From Paracoccus cavernae (GTDB taxonomy: Bacteria; Pseudomonadota; Alphaproteobacteria; Rhodobacterales; Rhodobacteraceae), in NCBI GenBank assembly GCA_030410095.1, contig JAUFRC010000001.1:818501-882500 (forward strand): a stretch of 64,000 nt of DNA. The letters run 5' to 3'. The notes under the pieces are model-generated. The model was not told where the DNA came from. It was given only the letters and a program-made list of their open reading frames with translations, and did no database searches. This document shows positions 1 through 9,142 of the stretch, one piece after another. Each line of letters starts with the position of its first letter. Within the stretch, counting starts at the first letter, position 1. The position numbers and the translations under genes are program-made.

Positions 1-174
1 GTCGGCGGCGTCGACACCAAGGGGATTGATGCGCGGAGTATGGAAAGCCGCCTCCAGCCCGGTCTGTTTTTCATCGGTGAGGTCGTCGATGTGACGGGCT
101 GGCTTGGCGGCTATAACTTCCAATGGGCCTGGGCCTCCGCCGAAGCGGCAGCCAAGGCCATCTTGCGGGGCTGA
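1..174 (+). CDS. NAD(P)/FAD-dependent oxidoreductase, HI0933/BaiN family (C-terminal end only)
   Basis: This is the last 57 codons of a gene that begins before the window. The reading frame starts at base 1 and ends with TGA at 172-174. The peptide contains GGVDTKGIDARSMES, then LFFIGEVVDVTGWLGGYN and QWAWASA, which is the conserved C-terminal FAD-contacting segment of the HI0933 family of flavoproteins (related to the TIGR00275 group). These are cytoplasmic FAD proteins; some act on bile acid intermediates or aminoacetone, but the substrate here cannot be inferred. The next gene, kdsA, is convergent, and I see no clear terminator in the 84 bases between them. Confidence 0.85.
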   Translation, partial: VGGVDTKGIDARSMESRLQPGLFFIGEVVDVTGWLGGYNFQWAWASAEAAAKAILRG

Positions 175-258
175 TACCCGATCCCGCGCCGCGAAGCGCC
201 GGATCAGTTCCGCTTCAGCGCATGACCGGATCGGATTTCGCGAGCCGGTCGAAACGGG

Positions 259-1046
259 TCAGCGATCGATCAATTCGGGCATCTGCTCGAGCCGGATCAT
301 GTTCGGACCGTCGGAGGGCGCGTTGTCGGGATCCTCGTGGGTCTCGATAAAGACGCCGGCAACGCCGAGCGCGACGGCGGCGCGCGCCATGACGGGCGCG
401 AACTCGCGCTGGCCGCCCGTCGATCCGCCCTGACCGCCCGGCTGCTGCACCGAATGGGTTGCATCCATAATCACAGGATAGCCGGTGCGGGCCATGATCG
501 GCAGGCTGCGCATATCGGTCACAAGCGTGTTGTAGCCAAAGCTCGCGCCGCGTTCGGTCAGAAGGATTTTATCATTGCCGGTCGAGGCAACCTTGTCGGC
601 GACATTGGGCATGTCCCAAGGCGCGAGGAACTGGCCTTTTTGACGTTGACCACGGCACCGGTTTCGCCTGCCGCCAGTAGGAGATCGGTCTGGCGGCTCA
701 GGAAGGCGGGGATCTGCAAAACGTCGACGACTTCGCCTGCGGCACGGGCCTGAGGGATGTCGTGAACATCGGTCAGGACCGGGCAGCCGAACTCGTTGCG
801 CACCGCTTCGAGAATGGCGAGCCCTTCGTCGATGCCGACGCCGCGGCGGCCCGAAAGCGATGTGCGGTTGGCCTTGTCGTAGCTGGCCTTGAAGATGAAG
901 CCGGTCCCCGATTTTTCGCAGGCCTTTGCCAGCACATCGGCGATCATGAACGCATGATCGCGGGTTTCGAGCTGGCAGGGGCCTGCGATCAGGCAGAGCG
1001 GCAGGTCGTTGCCGAAGGTAACATTGCGGGCGGTGACATGTTTCAT
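259..1046 (-). CDS. kdsA: 3-deoxy-8-phosphooctulonate synthase (KDO-8-P synthase), frameshifted by one base
   Basis: KdsA condenses phosphoenolpyruvate with arabinose 5-phosphate to give Kdo 8-phosphate, the precursor of Kdo for lipopolysaccharide and for the Kdo linker of group 2 capsules. The N-terminal part shows [29 protein letters not shown] and [10 protein letters not shown]. The frame then breaks at about 633-636 and resumes as [28 protein letters not shown] and [12 protein letters not shown]. Restoring one G in the AAAAAGG(G)CC context gives [16 protein letters not shown], the normal family sequence, and a 262-residue protein. The start ATG overlaps the stop of kpsE (ATGA, 1043-1046), so it is the third gene of a kpsT-kpsE-kdsA operon. 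The break is most likely an assembly error. Confidence 0.93.
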
Positions 1047-2876
1047 GAGGATACCTGTTCGCGAAGGATCGAGGCGGTCAGCGAGAGCATGAGATAAATG
1101 CCCGAGAAGATCAGAAAAGCCACGATCGTGTTTTGGAAAGCTTTGGGATAGGTCGCCTGATCGGGAGCGATCGGCGAGATCGAGAGCGAGAGGTAGCGCA
1201 CCTGTTTGTTCGCCTCGATCCGGGCGGTTTCCATCTGGGCGGCGGCCGCAGCCAGCAGCTCCTGACGGGTCAGAAGGTCGGATTCGGCGATGCGGATCTC
1301 GCCGGAAATCGCGGCGAGAGAGCCGCGGGCGGCATTGCCTTCGGTCAGTCGGGCGCGGGTGTCGACCATAAGGCCTTCGAGGCGCTCGATATCGCCGCGC
1401 ACACCGGCTACGCGGCTGCGGTTGGGGGTGGCGTTGGCCTGAAGCTGGCCGAGTTCCAGCCGCTTGGCGTTGAGCTGGCGCTCGAGCTCGGCGATTTGGG
1501 TCATTACCACCGTTCCCTCGGCGGCGGGGTCGAGAACGCCCAGCTTTTGCTGGAGATCGAGTACGCGGCGCTGCGCGACCCGCACTTGTTCCTCGGCATC
1601 GCCATAGCTTTCGGCCGAGCCTTTCATCTGGTCCGAGCGCAGGCGCGTCGTCATCTGGTCGACCTGTCCCTCGGCATATTTGATCAGCGCGACCGAAAAC
1701 TCCTGACTGAGCTTCGGATCGGGGGCGATCACCTCCATATTGATGACGCCCTCGGTCGGATCATAACCGATTTTGACCGATTTTTTATAAACTTTATAAG
1801 CTTCTTCGTTGGTGGCATCCGGGTTCAGGCGCTGGATCGGATCGACCGACGGGTCCTGAAACGCTTTTTGAAGCCAAGCTCCTGATCGAGGCGCAGCATG
1901 GCGTCGCGCGAGGTCAGATAGCTTTGCACCGCAACGGAATCGGTATTGGTAGCGAGTTGGGTTCCGCCGAACAGGCCGCCCAAACCGCCCGAGCTCGACT
2001 GGTCGGCCTGCTGGATGAGGAATTGGGATTCGGTCGCGTAAAGCGGTGTCGCGACCCAGAAGTAGTAATAGGCCGCCAGAACGGTCGGCAGTGCCACAAA
2101 AGCCGACAGCCGCGCGACCAGCATCGCGATCTTGCGGCGGCGGCGACGTGCGATATCGCGCTGGATGCGGTAGATCTCGGCGGCGCGGCGATCTTCGGTC
2201 AGTTGCTCGCGCGAGGGCAGGGCCGGACTATCGGTCGGAAGCGCCGGCATGCGGCTTTTGGGAGTGATCTTCGACAAGGCCACCGATGAGCCCGAAGGCG
2301 CGGTTTTCTGGGATTTCGTCCCTTCGGTCGACAGCAGCTTGCCGACTTCGGTGCGGTGGAAAGGGTCGATGCCGCGGTCGCGCAGAAGCACGATTGCTTC
2401 GTAATCCGATCGACGGTGATGTCGTTCATCGCCGCAATCCGGCGCGCCATACGCAGTTGCCGGTCGGTCAGGTTTTCGGCGCGAACGGCCGCGATGCGGG
2501 CCTCGAGACTGCGCGGCTCGCCCCTGGCCTGCGGGGCGGCGGCTGCAGGCGTGGGTTGGCCCGCCGGTTGTGCGGCATTTTGGGTCGTCCCGAGCGCATC
2601 GCCGAATTTCATGTCGCCAAAGCCGTCGTCTTGCGCGCCGGTCGCAAAGAGATCCTCGAGCGGATGCTCGGGCGTTTGGCCGGATGCGGAGGGACGGGTG
2701 CCCTGATCGGGTCGCGCATTCTGCGCGGACGCCGCGGCACCGTTTTCGCCCGCGGACTTTTGAACCTCGATGCGGATCTTGCGCTCTCCGGCCGCACCCG
2801 CCTCGTCGCGGGCGGCAGCGACAACCGATTCCGAACGGCTGAGGCGGAAAACGCGGGCCTTAGGCGGTGTAGTCAT
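1043..2876 (-). CDS. kpsE: capsule polysaccharide export inner-membrane protein, KpsE/BexC/CtrB type, two frameshifts
   Basis: KpsE-type proteins are polysaccharide co-polymerases: they sit in the inner membrane, extend through the periplasm and couple the KpsMT ABC transporter to the outer-membrane KpsD channel. The corrected product is 611 residues. It has a long hydrophilic Ala/Pro-rich N-terminus of about 240 residues, an arginine-rich stretch ([11 protein letters not shown]), a membrane helix at about 251-275, a periplasmic coiled-coil region ([21 protein letters not shown] onward) and a C-terminal membrane helix ending in SILREQVSS. Two single-base losses split it: one at 2408-2411, where GATC probably stands for GANTC, and one in the T run at 1865-1869. 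The start at 2876 overlaps kpsT by 17 bases. The unusually long cytoplasmic N-terminus is not seen in E. coli KpsE (about 380 residues). Confidence 0.88.
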
Positions 2877-3512
2877 AATATTGTTTCGCCTCGTCGAGGG
2901 TTTCAAACATATAGAGCCGTCCGTCACGCAACACTGCGGCAGAGCGGCAGAATTTCTCGATGGTCGAGGCCTGATGCGACACGATTACCACCGTCGAGGT
3001 CTTGAGACGATCAAAAGAACCGCACCGGCTTTGCGGTTGAATTCGACATCGGTGGTCTGGGGCATGGCCTCGTCGATCAGGTAGATATCGAATTCCAGCG
3101 CCAACAGCAGCGAGAAGGTAAAGCGAGAGCGCATACCCGAGCTGTAGGTGCCGACCGGCATGTCGAAATACTCGCCGATATCGGTCAACCAGCGGCAAAA
3201 GGCTTCGACGTAATCGGGATCGAGGCCGTAAATCCTTGCGATGAAACGCGCATTCTCGTTGGCGCTGTGTTTCGAGACGATGCCGCCCATGAAGCCGAGC
3301 GGAAAGGAGATGCGGCATTCGCGCCTGATCGTGCCTTCGTCGGGCTGCTCGAGCCCGCACATCATATTGATCAGCGTCGTCTTGCCGGTACCGTTCGGAG
3401 CCAAAATGCCCAAAGAGCGGCCGGGTTCGATGCGGAATGACGCTTGGTCGAGGATGACCTTGCGTTGGGTTCCGGTCCAGAACGACTTGGAAACATTATC
3501 GAATTCTAACAT
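2860..3512 (-). CDS. kpsT: capsule polysaccharide ABC transporter, ATP-binding protein, one frameshift
   Basis: KpsT is the ATPase of the group 2 capsule exporter. The Walker A motif is visible in GILAPNGTGKTTLINMM. The family-typical signature YSSGMRSRFTFSLL replaces LSGGQ and is followed by FDIYLIDEAMP (Walker B). After a frameshift in the A run at 3013-3016 the frame resumes as LKTSTVVIVSHQASTIEKFC with the H-loop histidine, and ends [10 protein letters not shown]. Restoring one base gives 217 residues, the usual KpsT length. I chose the ATG at 3512 because the family begins MLEFDNVSKSF-like and GAGG lies seven bases upstream; earlier in-frame ATGs would add a non-homologous leader. The membrane partner KpsM is not next to it. 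Confidence 0.9.
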
Positions 3513-3752
3513 CAAACGGCCTCGCATCCGCAGGGCGACCCGAAGCGGGTGAAGCGGCATGAACGTCAAATTAAGTATCCTCCGCCGCGAAGGGAAGGAT
3601 GAATACCCGTGGGAATTTAGGCGTCGGGGCGGCTGCTGTCCACTCTGGCACCAAAGAGTGAAGGCGTCCTTAACACCGCCCGCTTCAGGCATTGGGTAAA
3701 AAGGCCCTGTTTCGGGACTTTTGGCGCTCCTGCAAGGTCTTATCTATAGGTC

Positions 3753-4336
3753 ATGGAGCTCGAGAACGAAATAAGGGCCTGCCGGCTTTGCGCCGCCCGT
3801 TTCGCGGCCAGTGCGACGCATCATGCGCCACGTCCTGTGGTGTGGTTTTCGCCCGCGGCGCGGATCCTGATCGTCGGGCAGGCGCCCGGCATGCAGGTCC
3901 AGCAGATCGGGCGCCCCTTGCCGACCGCTCCGGCGACCGGCTGCGCGACTGGATGGGGATCACGCCCGAGGTTTTCTACGATCAGGCAAAAATCGCGATC
4001 GTGCCGATGGCTTTCTGCTTTCCGGGCTATGATGCGAAGGGCAGCGACCTGCCGCCGCCGCGCCTATGCGCCGAGACCTGGCGCGCGCGGGTTTTGGCAA
4101 AGATGTCACCGCGCGTGACGCTTCTGGTCGGAGCCTATGCGCAGCGCTGGCATCTCGGGACGGATAATGTCACGCGGACGGTGGCCGATTGGCGCAGCCA
4201 TGCGCCGCGTTGCTGGCCCTTGCCACATCCGTCGTGGCGCAATACCGGCTGGTTGCGGCGCAACCCGTGGTTTGAAAACGAACTGCTCCCCGCCATGCGC
4301 GCCGAGCTGGCCCAAAGATTGAGAGACGAGAGATGA
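3753..4336 (+). CDS. uracil-DNA glycosylase family protein, one frameshift
   Basis: The corrected product is 194 residues and belongs to the broad uracil-DNA glycosylase superfamily, close to the short single-domain members found in many alphaproteobacteria. It begins MELENEIRACRLCAARF with a Cys-x2-Cys pair, followed by ILIVGQAPGMQ (the glycosylase motif 1 region with the GQAPG loop), then DWMGITPEVFYDQAKIAIVPMAF and LLVGAYAQRWHL, and finally PLPHPSWRN, the position of the catalytic-loop histidine. One T is missing at 3918-3919 (CCCCTT(T)GCC), which would otherwise truncate it. The end overlaps the next gene by four bases. The Cys pair suggests an iron-sulfur type, but activity on uracil-DNA is not proven by sequence. 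Confidence 0.82.
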
Positions 4337-5084
4337 CAGCGCTGGATGATCTGAGCCCGATCCCTTTTCACGAAGCCTCCGAGATCGCCCGTGCGCGCAT
4401 CCTGTCGCGCCTTGCCGATACCGAGCTTTACGTCGCCCTGACCGCCGAGCCGAGCCATGATCGCGCCGAAATGGAGATTTTCGATCTTTCCGGCACGACC
4501 TCGGCTTTGGCCTGCGATACCGAGGACAGGCTTGCCGGTTTCTTCGGGCGCGCGGTGGCCTATGCGGCCATGCCGGGGCGCGTCCTCGCCGCGATGCTGG
4601 CGCAGGAGGGGCACGCCTTGTTGGTCAATCCGGGTCAGCCCTCCGAGATGTTTCTCGATGGGGGCGCGCTGGACTGGTTGGGGCAGGCGCTTGCCAATAC
4701 CCCCGACGAGGGCGGCACTTTGCGGCCCTCGTGGATGACCGCTCCCACGCCCGAGGCGGTTTCGCTGTTCATCGAGCCGCTGTCGCAGCGCCTGTCGGAT
4801 ATGGCGGGACTTGCGAGCCGCGCGGCGCTGGTTGCCGCGGTTTGGCCGGACGGGCGGCGCGGGCATCTGCTGCTGATCCACGGCTGCACCGAGGACCGCC
4901 GTCCGGCCTTGGCCAAGGCTTTCGCCGAGCTTTTCGCCTTTCTGCCGCCGATCGAGGGCGGGGTCGATGTCGGCTTCTCCGAGGTCGAACTGCCGCAGGG
5001 TGCGCTTTTGCTCGAAGTTCCCGAACCGCCTGCGCCAGAGCCCGCGCCCAAACGCGACCCTCTCTGCCGCCACGTCTGCGCTAA
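4333..5084 (+). CDS. SseB family protein, probable C-terminal frameshift
   Basis: This is a cytoplasmic protein of the SseB family (SseB N- and C-terminal domains); the biochemical function of the family is unknown. The start ATG overlaps the preceding glycosylase-like gene by four bases, implying co-transcription. The core reads HEASEIARARILSRLADTELYV and ends with SEVELPQGALLLEVPEPPAPEPAPKRDP. As written the frame runs on to 5121 with a cysteine-rich tail (CRHVCAKDRRAACF). If one C is restored at 5058-5060 the protein instead ends RDPSLPPRLR at 5084, giving 250 residues and a tail that looks more like relatives. I prefer that reading because the same type of base loss occurs throughout the window. 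Confidence 0.78.
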
Positions 5085-5132
5085 GGACAGGCGGGCCGCA
5101 TGCTTTCCGGAACATCGGTAGGCGTGAAAGCA

Positions 5133-5156
5133 AAACCCGCCTCTAAGGGCGGGTTT
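5133..5156. terminator. bidirectional rho-independent terminator
   Basis: AAACCCGCC pairs perfectly with GGCGGGTTT across a six-base loop (TCTAAG). A- and T-runs flank the stem on both sides, so it can end both the SseB-family transcript and the convergent DUF882 transcript. Confidence 0.8.
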
Positions 5157-5217
5157 AAGCAAGGGGCTTGGGTTAGTCCGCCGGAACGCTGCTGAAGGAG
5201 GCGAGGGCCCGAGGCCC

Positions 5218-5778
5218 TTATGCGCCCCAGTGGCGGACAGGGCCGCAATCCATGTGCACGAAGTTCGAGCGCGAGTAGCGGCCGACGCCACCGGCATTGC
5301 ACGATTGTGCGGCGCGGGTCATTTGCGCAACCGAGCGCGACTTGAGGCGCAGGTCGGCAGCTTTGCCCGACATATGGAGCGAGTTGCGCGCCACACCCGA
5401 CGATTGCGAGCGGAGCATCGCATTGGTCTTGGGCGAGCGGTAGCCCGACAGCATCATATAGGGTTCGTTGGTTTGCAGCAGGCGGTGCGAGGCCGCAGCC
5501 ACATCGATCATGCGCGGGTCGATCCCGATCGCCTGACCTGTCCGCCAGTCGCGCATGAAAATGTTGATCTCGTTCAGCGAGTCGCGGATGTATTTTCCTT
5601 CGACCCAATAAACCGTGTCGATGCTTTCGCCCGTACGGCCCGAATACATCTTGATACGGCGGATATCACCGGCACCGCGCAAAATACCGAATGCATTGGC
5701 CATCACCGGCGCTGCAACAACGGTCGTAGCCGCGAATACACCCAGAACTCCGCGGCGGGAAAGTGTCTCAAACGTCAT
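5218..5778 (-). CDS. DUF882 (YcbK-like, peptidase M15 fold) exported protein
   Basis: The product is 186 residues from the ATG at 5778. It begins MTFETLSRRGVLGVFAATT, a twin-arginine type signal (SRRGVLG), and continues into an alanine-rich h-region ending near MANAFG. The mature part has MLSGYRSPKTN, NSLHMSGKAADLRL and FVHMDCGPVRHWGA. These match the His/Asp/His zinc-site pattern of the DUF882/YcbK family, related to D,D- and L,D-carboxypeptidases of peptidoglycan. An upstream in-frame ATG at 5808 is less likely because it would add ten residues before the signal. It lies divergently from an L,D-transpeptidase gene, the usual pairing (compare E. coli ycbB-ycbK), so a cell-wall role is likely. 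Confidence 0.88.
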   Translation of the reverse strand: MTFETLSRRGVLGVFAATTVVAAPVMANAFGILRGAGDIRRIKMYSGRTGESIDTVYWVEGKYIRDSLNEINIFMRDWRTGQAIGIDPRMIDVAAASHRLLQTNEPYMMLSGYRSPKTNAMLRSQSSGVARNSLHMSGKAADLRLKSRSVAQMTRAAQSCNAGGVGRYSRSNFVHMDCGPVRHWGA

Positions 5779-6113
5779 GTCAGATCGCCTGTCCTGCTTC
5801 GTTTGCATTTGCCACTCATTCTGGGTGGCAGCCCGGCTGTATCCGGAACTTGCTAAGAATATGTCACCAACTTCGCGATTACGAAACCGGGATAGTTTCC
5901 TCGGAAAGGATTTGGCAAGAATTTCGGCAAAATATTGCCGATATGCCCCTTCGGCATAGGGTAAGTTATTGATTGATTAAAGCTGTTGCGACTTTGCAAC
6001 GCGGGGGTGACCAAAATGCCCGTTTTGCCTTTCCCGCCGCAGGGTGCGGATGGATGCGGACAACCGAAACAGGTTAATGTGCCGGAAAACGCGAAGATGA
6101 GGAATTGGGCGCA

Positions 6114-7754
6114 ATGATGGGCAGCACAAAGAGACGGGTGATTCTCGCCTCCCTTGCCATGGCGGCTTTCACTTTGCCGGGGCTTGCGCCCGCGCAGGGG
6201 ATCGAAACGGTGCCTGTTGCTGCGGCCCCCGCACCGCGTCTGGTTTTCTCGGAAAGCGAGATGGCTTTGGCACGCGCAGTCGCGCGCCAGCCGGGGCTTG
6301 CGGAGTTCTACGGCACGAACAGCCTCCGGCCGGTTTTCACCGGACCCGAGGGGCAATCGCGCCGCGCCGCCTTGATCAAGGCTGTCGCCCGCGCGCCCGA
6401 ACACGGGTTGCCGCCCGCGCGTTACGAACCGCTTCGCCTGCACGAACTGGACGGGCAGGGCGGGACCTCGGCCGAGACCGAACTGGCCTTTGCCCGCGTC
6501 TTCGCCCGCTGGAGCCATGATGTCGGCGGCGGCATCCTCGATCCCAAACGCGTTGATCCCACCATCAAACGCGAGGTTCTGCGTCCCGAGACGGCCGATC
6601 TGCTCAAGGATTTCGCGCAAAGCCCGGATCCGGAGGCGATGCTCGTCGCGCTCGAACCGCAGGATGCCCGCTATAAAGCCCTGCAAAAGGCTCTGGGGGC
6701 CAAGGCCGAATTGATCGCGCCGCCCGGCACGCCCGAAGTGGCCGAGGGTGTCTGGAAACTCGGCACGACCGGCGAAGCGGTTGCGGCTCTGCGCGTCCGG
6801 CTTGCCTCGATCGGCTTCGATGCGGGTGCGCCCGAAACTGCGGCGACCGTCTTTGACGCGCCGCTTGCGGCTCAGGTCGCGCTTTATCAGGAACGCGCAG
6901 GGCTTCCGGCCGATGGCGTTGCGGGTCCGCGCACGGTCGCGCGCCTCAACAAAGGGGCTTCGGCTGGTGATCACGGAGTTCTGATCGCGCTAGAGCGGAT
7001 GCGCTGGATGGTCGGTCACGATCTTCAGGCACGCAACGTCTGGGTCAATCTGCCCGAATATAATGCGCGGATCATGGAAGGCGGGGTCGAGGTCTTCCAG
7101 ACCCGCACGGTGATCGGCAAATCGAACGAGGATTTCCGCACACCGGAATTTTCGGACGAGATGGAGTATCTCGTGGTCAATCCGCGCTGGAACGTGCCGC
7201 GCTCGATCACGGTCAAGGAATATCTGCCGCGCCTGCAAAGCAACCGCAACGCGGTCTCCCATATCGATGTCGTCGACGGCAACGGCAACGTGATCGCGCG
7301 CGACCGCATCGATTTCAGCAAGTACAATGCGAGCAACTTCCCTATCGCATGCGGCAAAACCCAGTGACGACAATGCCTTGGGTCTGGTGAAATTCATCTT
7401 CCCCAACCCTTGGAACATCTATCTTCACGACACGCCAACGAAGCATCTCTTCAACAATGCCTCGCGCGCCTATTCGCATGGCTGCATCCGGATCGGCAAA
7501 CCGTTCGATCTCGCCTACGAGCTTTTGCGTCCCCAGACCGAGACGCCCGAGGCGATGTTCCAGCGCGCGCTCGACAGCAAAAGGAAAGCTGGCTGGCGCT
7601 GAAACCCAATGTTCCGGTGCATCTCGTCTATTTCACGACCTTCCCCGACGAGAGCGGCAAGATCCGTCGCTACCCCGATGTTTATGACCGCGACGAGCCG
7701 GTCTACGCGGCTTTGATGCGCGCCGGACTGGAAAGTTTCGCCTCGGGCGAGTAA
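6114..7754 (+). CDS. L,D-transpeptidase, YcbB type, three frameshifts
   Basis: This is a periplasmic enzyme that forms 3-3 peptidoglycan cross-links. The corrected length is 547 residues. A signal peptide (RRVILASLAMAAFTLPGLAPAQG) is followed by a helical scaffold region. A peptidoglycan-binding domain at about 215-285 contains VALYQERAGLPADGVAGPRT. The YkuD catalytic domain contains YLVVNPRWNVPRSI and the active-site motif SHGCIRIG, with the catalytic cysteine near residue 457. Three C or G losses at about 7340-7342, 7360-7362 and 7583-7584 interrupt the catalytic domain. Restoring them gives NFPYRMRQNPSDDNALG and LDSKRESWLALKPNVPVHL, as expected for the family. GAGGA ten bases upstream supports the ATG at 6114; a TTG at 6105 is possible. 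Confidence 0.92.
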
Positions 7755-7783
7755 ATCCCTCTGGAACACAGGGGGATGCCGAT

Positions 7784-8866
7784 ATGACATTGACCATTGC
7801 CGATCTTGCGCGGGCTCTGGATGCCCGCTTCTGGGGATGGCTCCATTGCCGTGACGGGGCGTCGGAACCTGCGGATGCAGGACCGAACCAGATCGCTCTG
7901 GCGACGGGGCCGGATTACCTGCCCAAGCTCAAACCGGGCGGGATCGCGCTTCTGGCTGAGGGGACCGATCCGGAAGCCTACGGCCAGATTGCCGCCGTTC
8001 TGGTCAGCCGTCCGCGTCTGGCGATGGCGGGGCTGACGCGCAGCTTCGATCCGGCCAAAGGTCCAGCGGCCGGCATCCATCCCGCCGCGATCATCGACCC
8101 TTCGGCCGAGATCGGCGAAGGCGCGGCGATCGGGCCTTTTGTCGTCATCGGCGAGGGCGTGCGCATCGGCAGGAATGCCCGCATCCATTCGCATGTCTCG
8201 ATCGGGGATTTCGCGCGGATCGGCGATGATGCCCTGATCCATGCCGGCGCGCGCATCCATCACCGCGTGACGATCGGCGCGCGCTTCATCCTCCATTCCA
8301 ATGCGGTGATCGGCGGCGACGGCTTTTCCTTCGTCACCCCCGAGAAATCGGGTGTCGAGGAAATCCGCGACAATCTGGGCGAGCGCGCCGAGATCCGCGA
8401 GCAGCGCTGGGTCCGCATCCATTCGCTCGGCGGCGTGGAGATCGGCGATGATGTCGAGATCGGCACCAATGCCTGCATCGACCGCGGCACGATCCGCGCG
8501 ACCCGCATCGGTCGCGGCACCAAGCTCGATAACCTGGTTCAGGTCGGCCATAACTGCGAGATCGGCGAGGATTGTCTTCTGGCCGGTCAGGCCGGCGTCG
8601 CGGGATCGACCCGTGTCGGCAACCGCGTGGTTTTGGGCGGCAAAGTCGGCGTTTCCGACAATATCTTCATCGGCGACGATGTGATTGCCGGAGGCGGCAC
8701 GGACATTTATACGAATGTTCCAGCGGGGCGCGTCATTCTCGGCAGCCCTGCCGTGAAAATGCAAACCCATATCGAGGCGCAGAAAAACATCCGCCGGCTG
8801 CCGAGGCTTTACACCCAGGTCGCGCAGCTTCAGGAAACTGTCAAGAACTTGCTCGATAAGGGCTGA
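7784..8866 (+). CDS. lpxD: UDP-3-O-(3-hydroxyacyl)glucosamine N-acyltransferase
   Basis: LpxD transfers the second 3-hydroxyacyl chain from acyl carrier protein to the glucosamine amine in lipid A synthesis. The frame is intact at 360 residues. The N-terminal nucleotide-binding domain precedes a left-handed beta-helix made of hexapeptide repeats (for example IGEGAAIGPFVVIGEGVRIG). The catalytic region includes FILHSNAVIGGDGFSF with the conserved histidine, and later LDNLVQVGHNCEIGEDCL. The C-terminus is the helical tail MQTHIEAQKNIRRLPRLYTQV. The usual neighbours of lpxD (bamA, fabZ, lpxA) are absent. Instead a private acyl carrier protein and ketoacyl synthase follow directly. Confidence 0.95.
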   Translation: MTLTIADLARALDARFWGWLHCRDGASEPADAGPNQIALATGPDYLPKLKPGGIALLAEGTDPEAYGQIAAVLVSRPRLAMAGLTRSFDPAKGPAAGIHPAAIIDPSAEIGEGAAIGPFVVIGEGVRIGRNARIHSHVSIGDFARIGDDALIHAGARIHHRVTIGARFILHSNAVIGGDGFSFVTPEKSGVEEIRDNLGERAEIREQRWVRIHSLGGVEIGDDVEIGTNACIDRGTIRATRIGRGTKLDNLVQVGHNCEIGEDCLLAGQAGVAGSTRVGNRVVLGGKVGVSDNIFIGDDVIAGGGTDIYTNVPAGRVILGSPAVKMQTHIEAQKNIRRLPRLYTQVAQLQETVKNLLDKG

Positions 8867-8878
8867 ATGGAGGCCGAT

Positions 8879-9142
8879 ATGACCGCAGACATCCGCGACC
8901 GCATCCTTGCGATCATTGCAGAGCAGGCGATGCTCGAACCCGACCAGATCGATTTCTCGGCCTCGCCGCAGGATCAGGGCATCGACAGCCTCGGTCTGGT
9001 CGAGGCGATCTTCGCGCTGGAAGAGACGTTCGACATCACCATTCCCTTCAATGCCAACGAGCCCGAGAAGTCGGAATTCGACATTTCGACCATGGGCACG
9101 ATCCTTGCCGCCGTCGAAAAGCTCGTGGCCGAAAAGGGATGA
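8879..9142 (+). CDS. acyl carrier protein (dedicated, lpxD-linked)
   Basis: This is an 87-residue acyl carrier protein. The phosphopantetheine attachment serine lies in the motif GIDSLGLVEAIFALEETFDI. The protein differs from housekeeping AcpP by an extended loop (NANEPEKSEFDISTMGT) before the last helix, as in specialised carrier proteins of the NodF/AcpXL sort. I chose ATG 8879 because GGAGG lies five bases upstream; an ATG at 8867 that overlaps the lpxD stop would add four residues (MEAD) and has no ribosome binding site. The stop overlaps the next gene by four bases. Presumably it carries acyl chains for the adjacent ketoacyl synthase. Confidence 0.9.
   Translation: MTADIRDRILAIIAEQAMLEPDQIDFSASPQDQGIDSLGLVEAIFALEETFDITIPFNANEPEKSEFDISTMGTILAAVEKLVAEKG

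Noticed and set aside
5085..5121. Cysteine-rich C-terminal tail (CRHVCAKDRRAACF) of the SseB-family protein as a metal site
   Set aside because: A one-base correction in a C run gives a shorter end, RDPSLPPRLR, more like relatives; the cysteines are probably out of frame.
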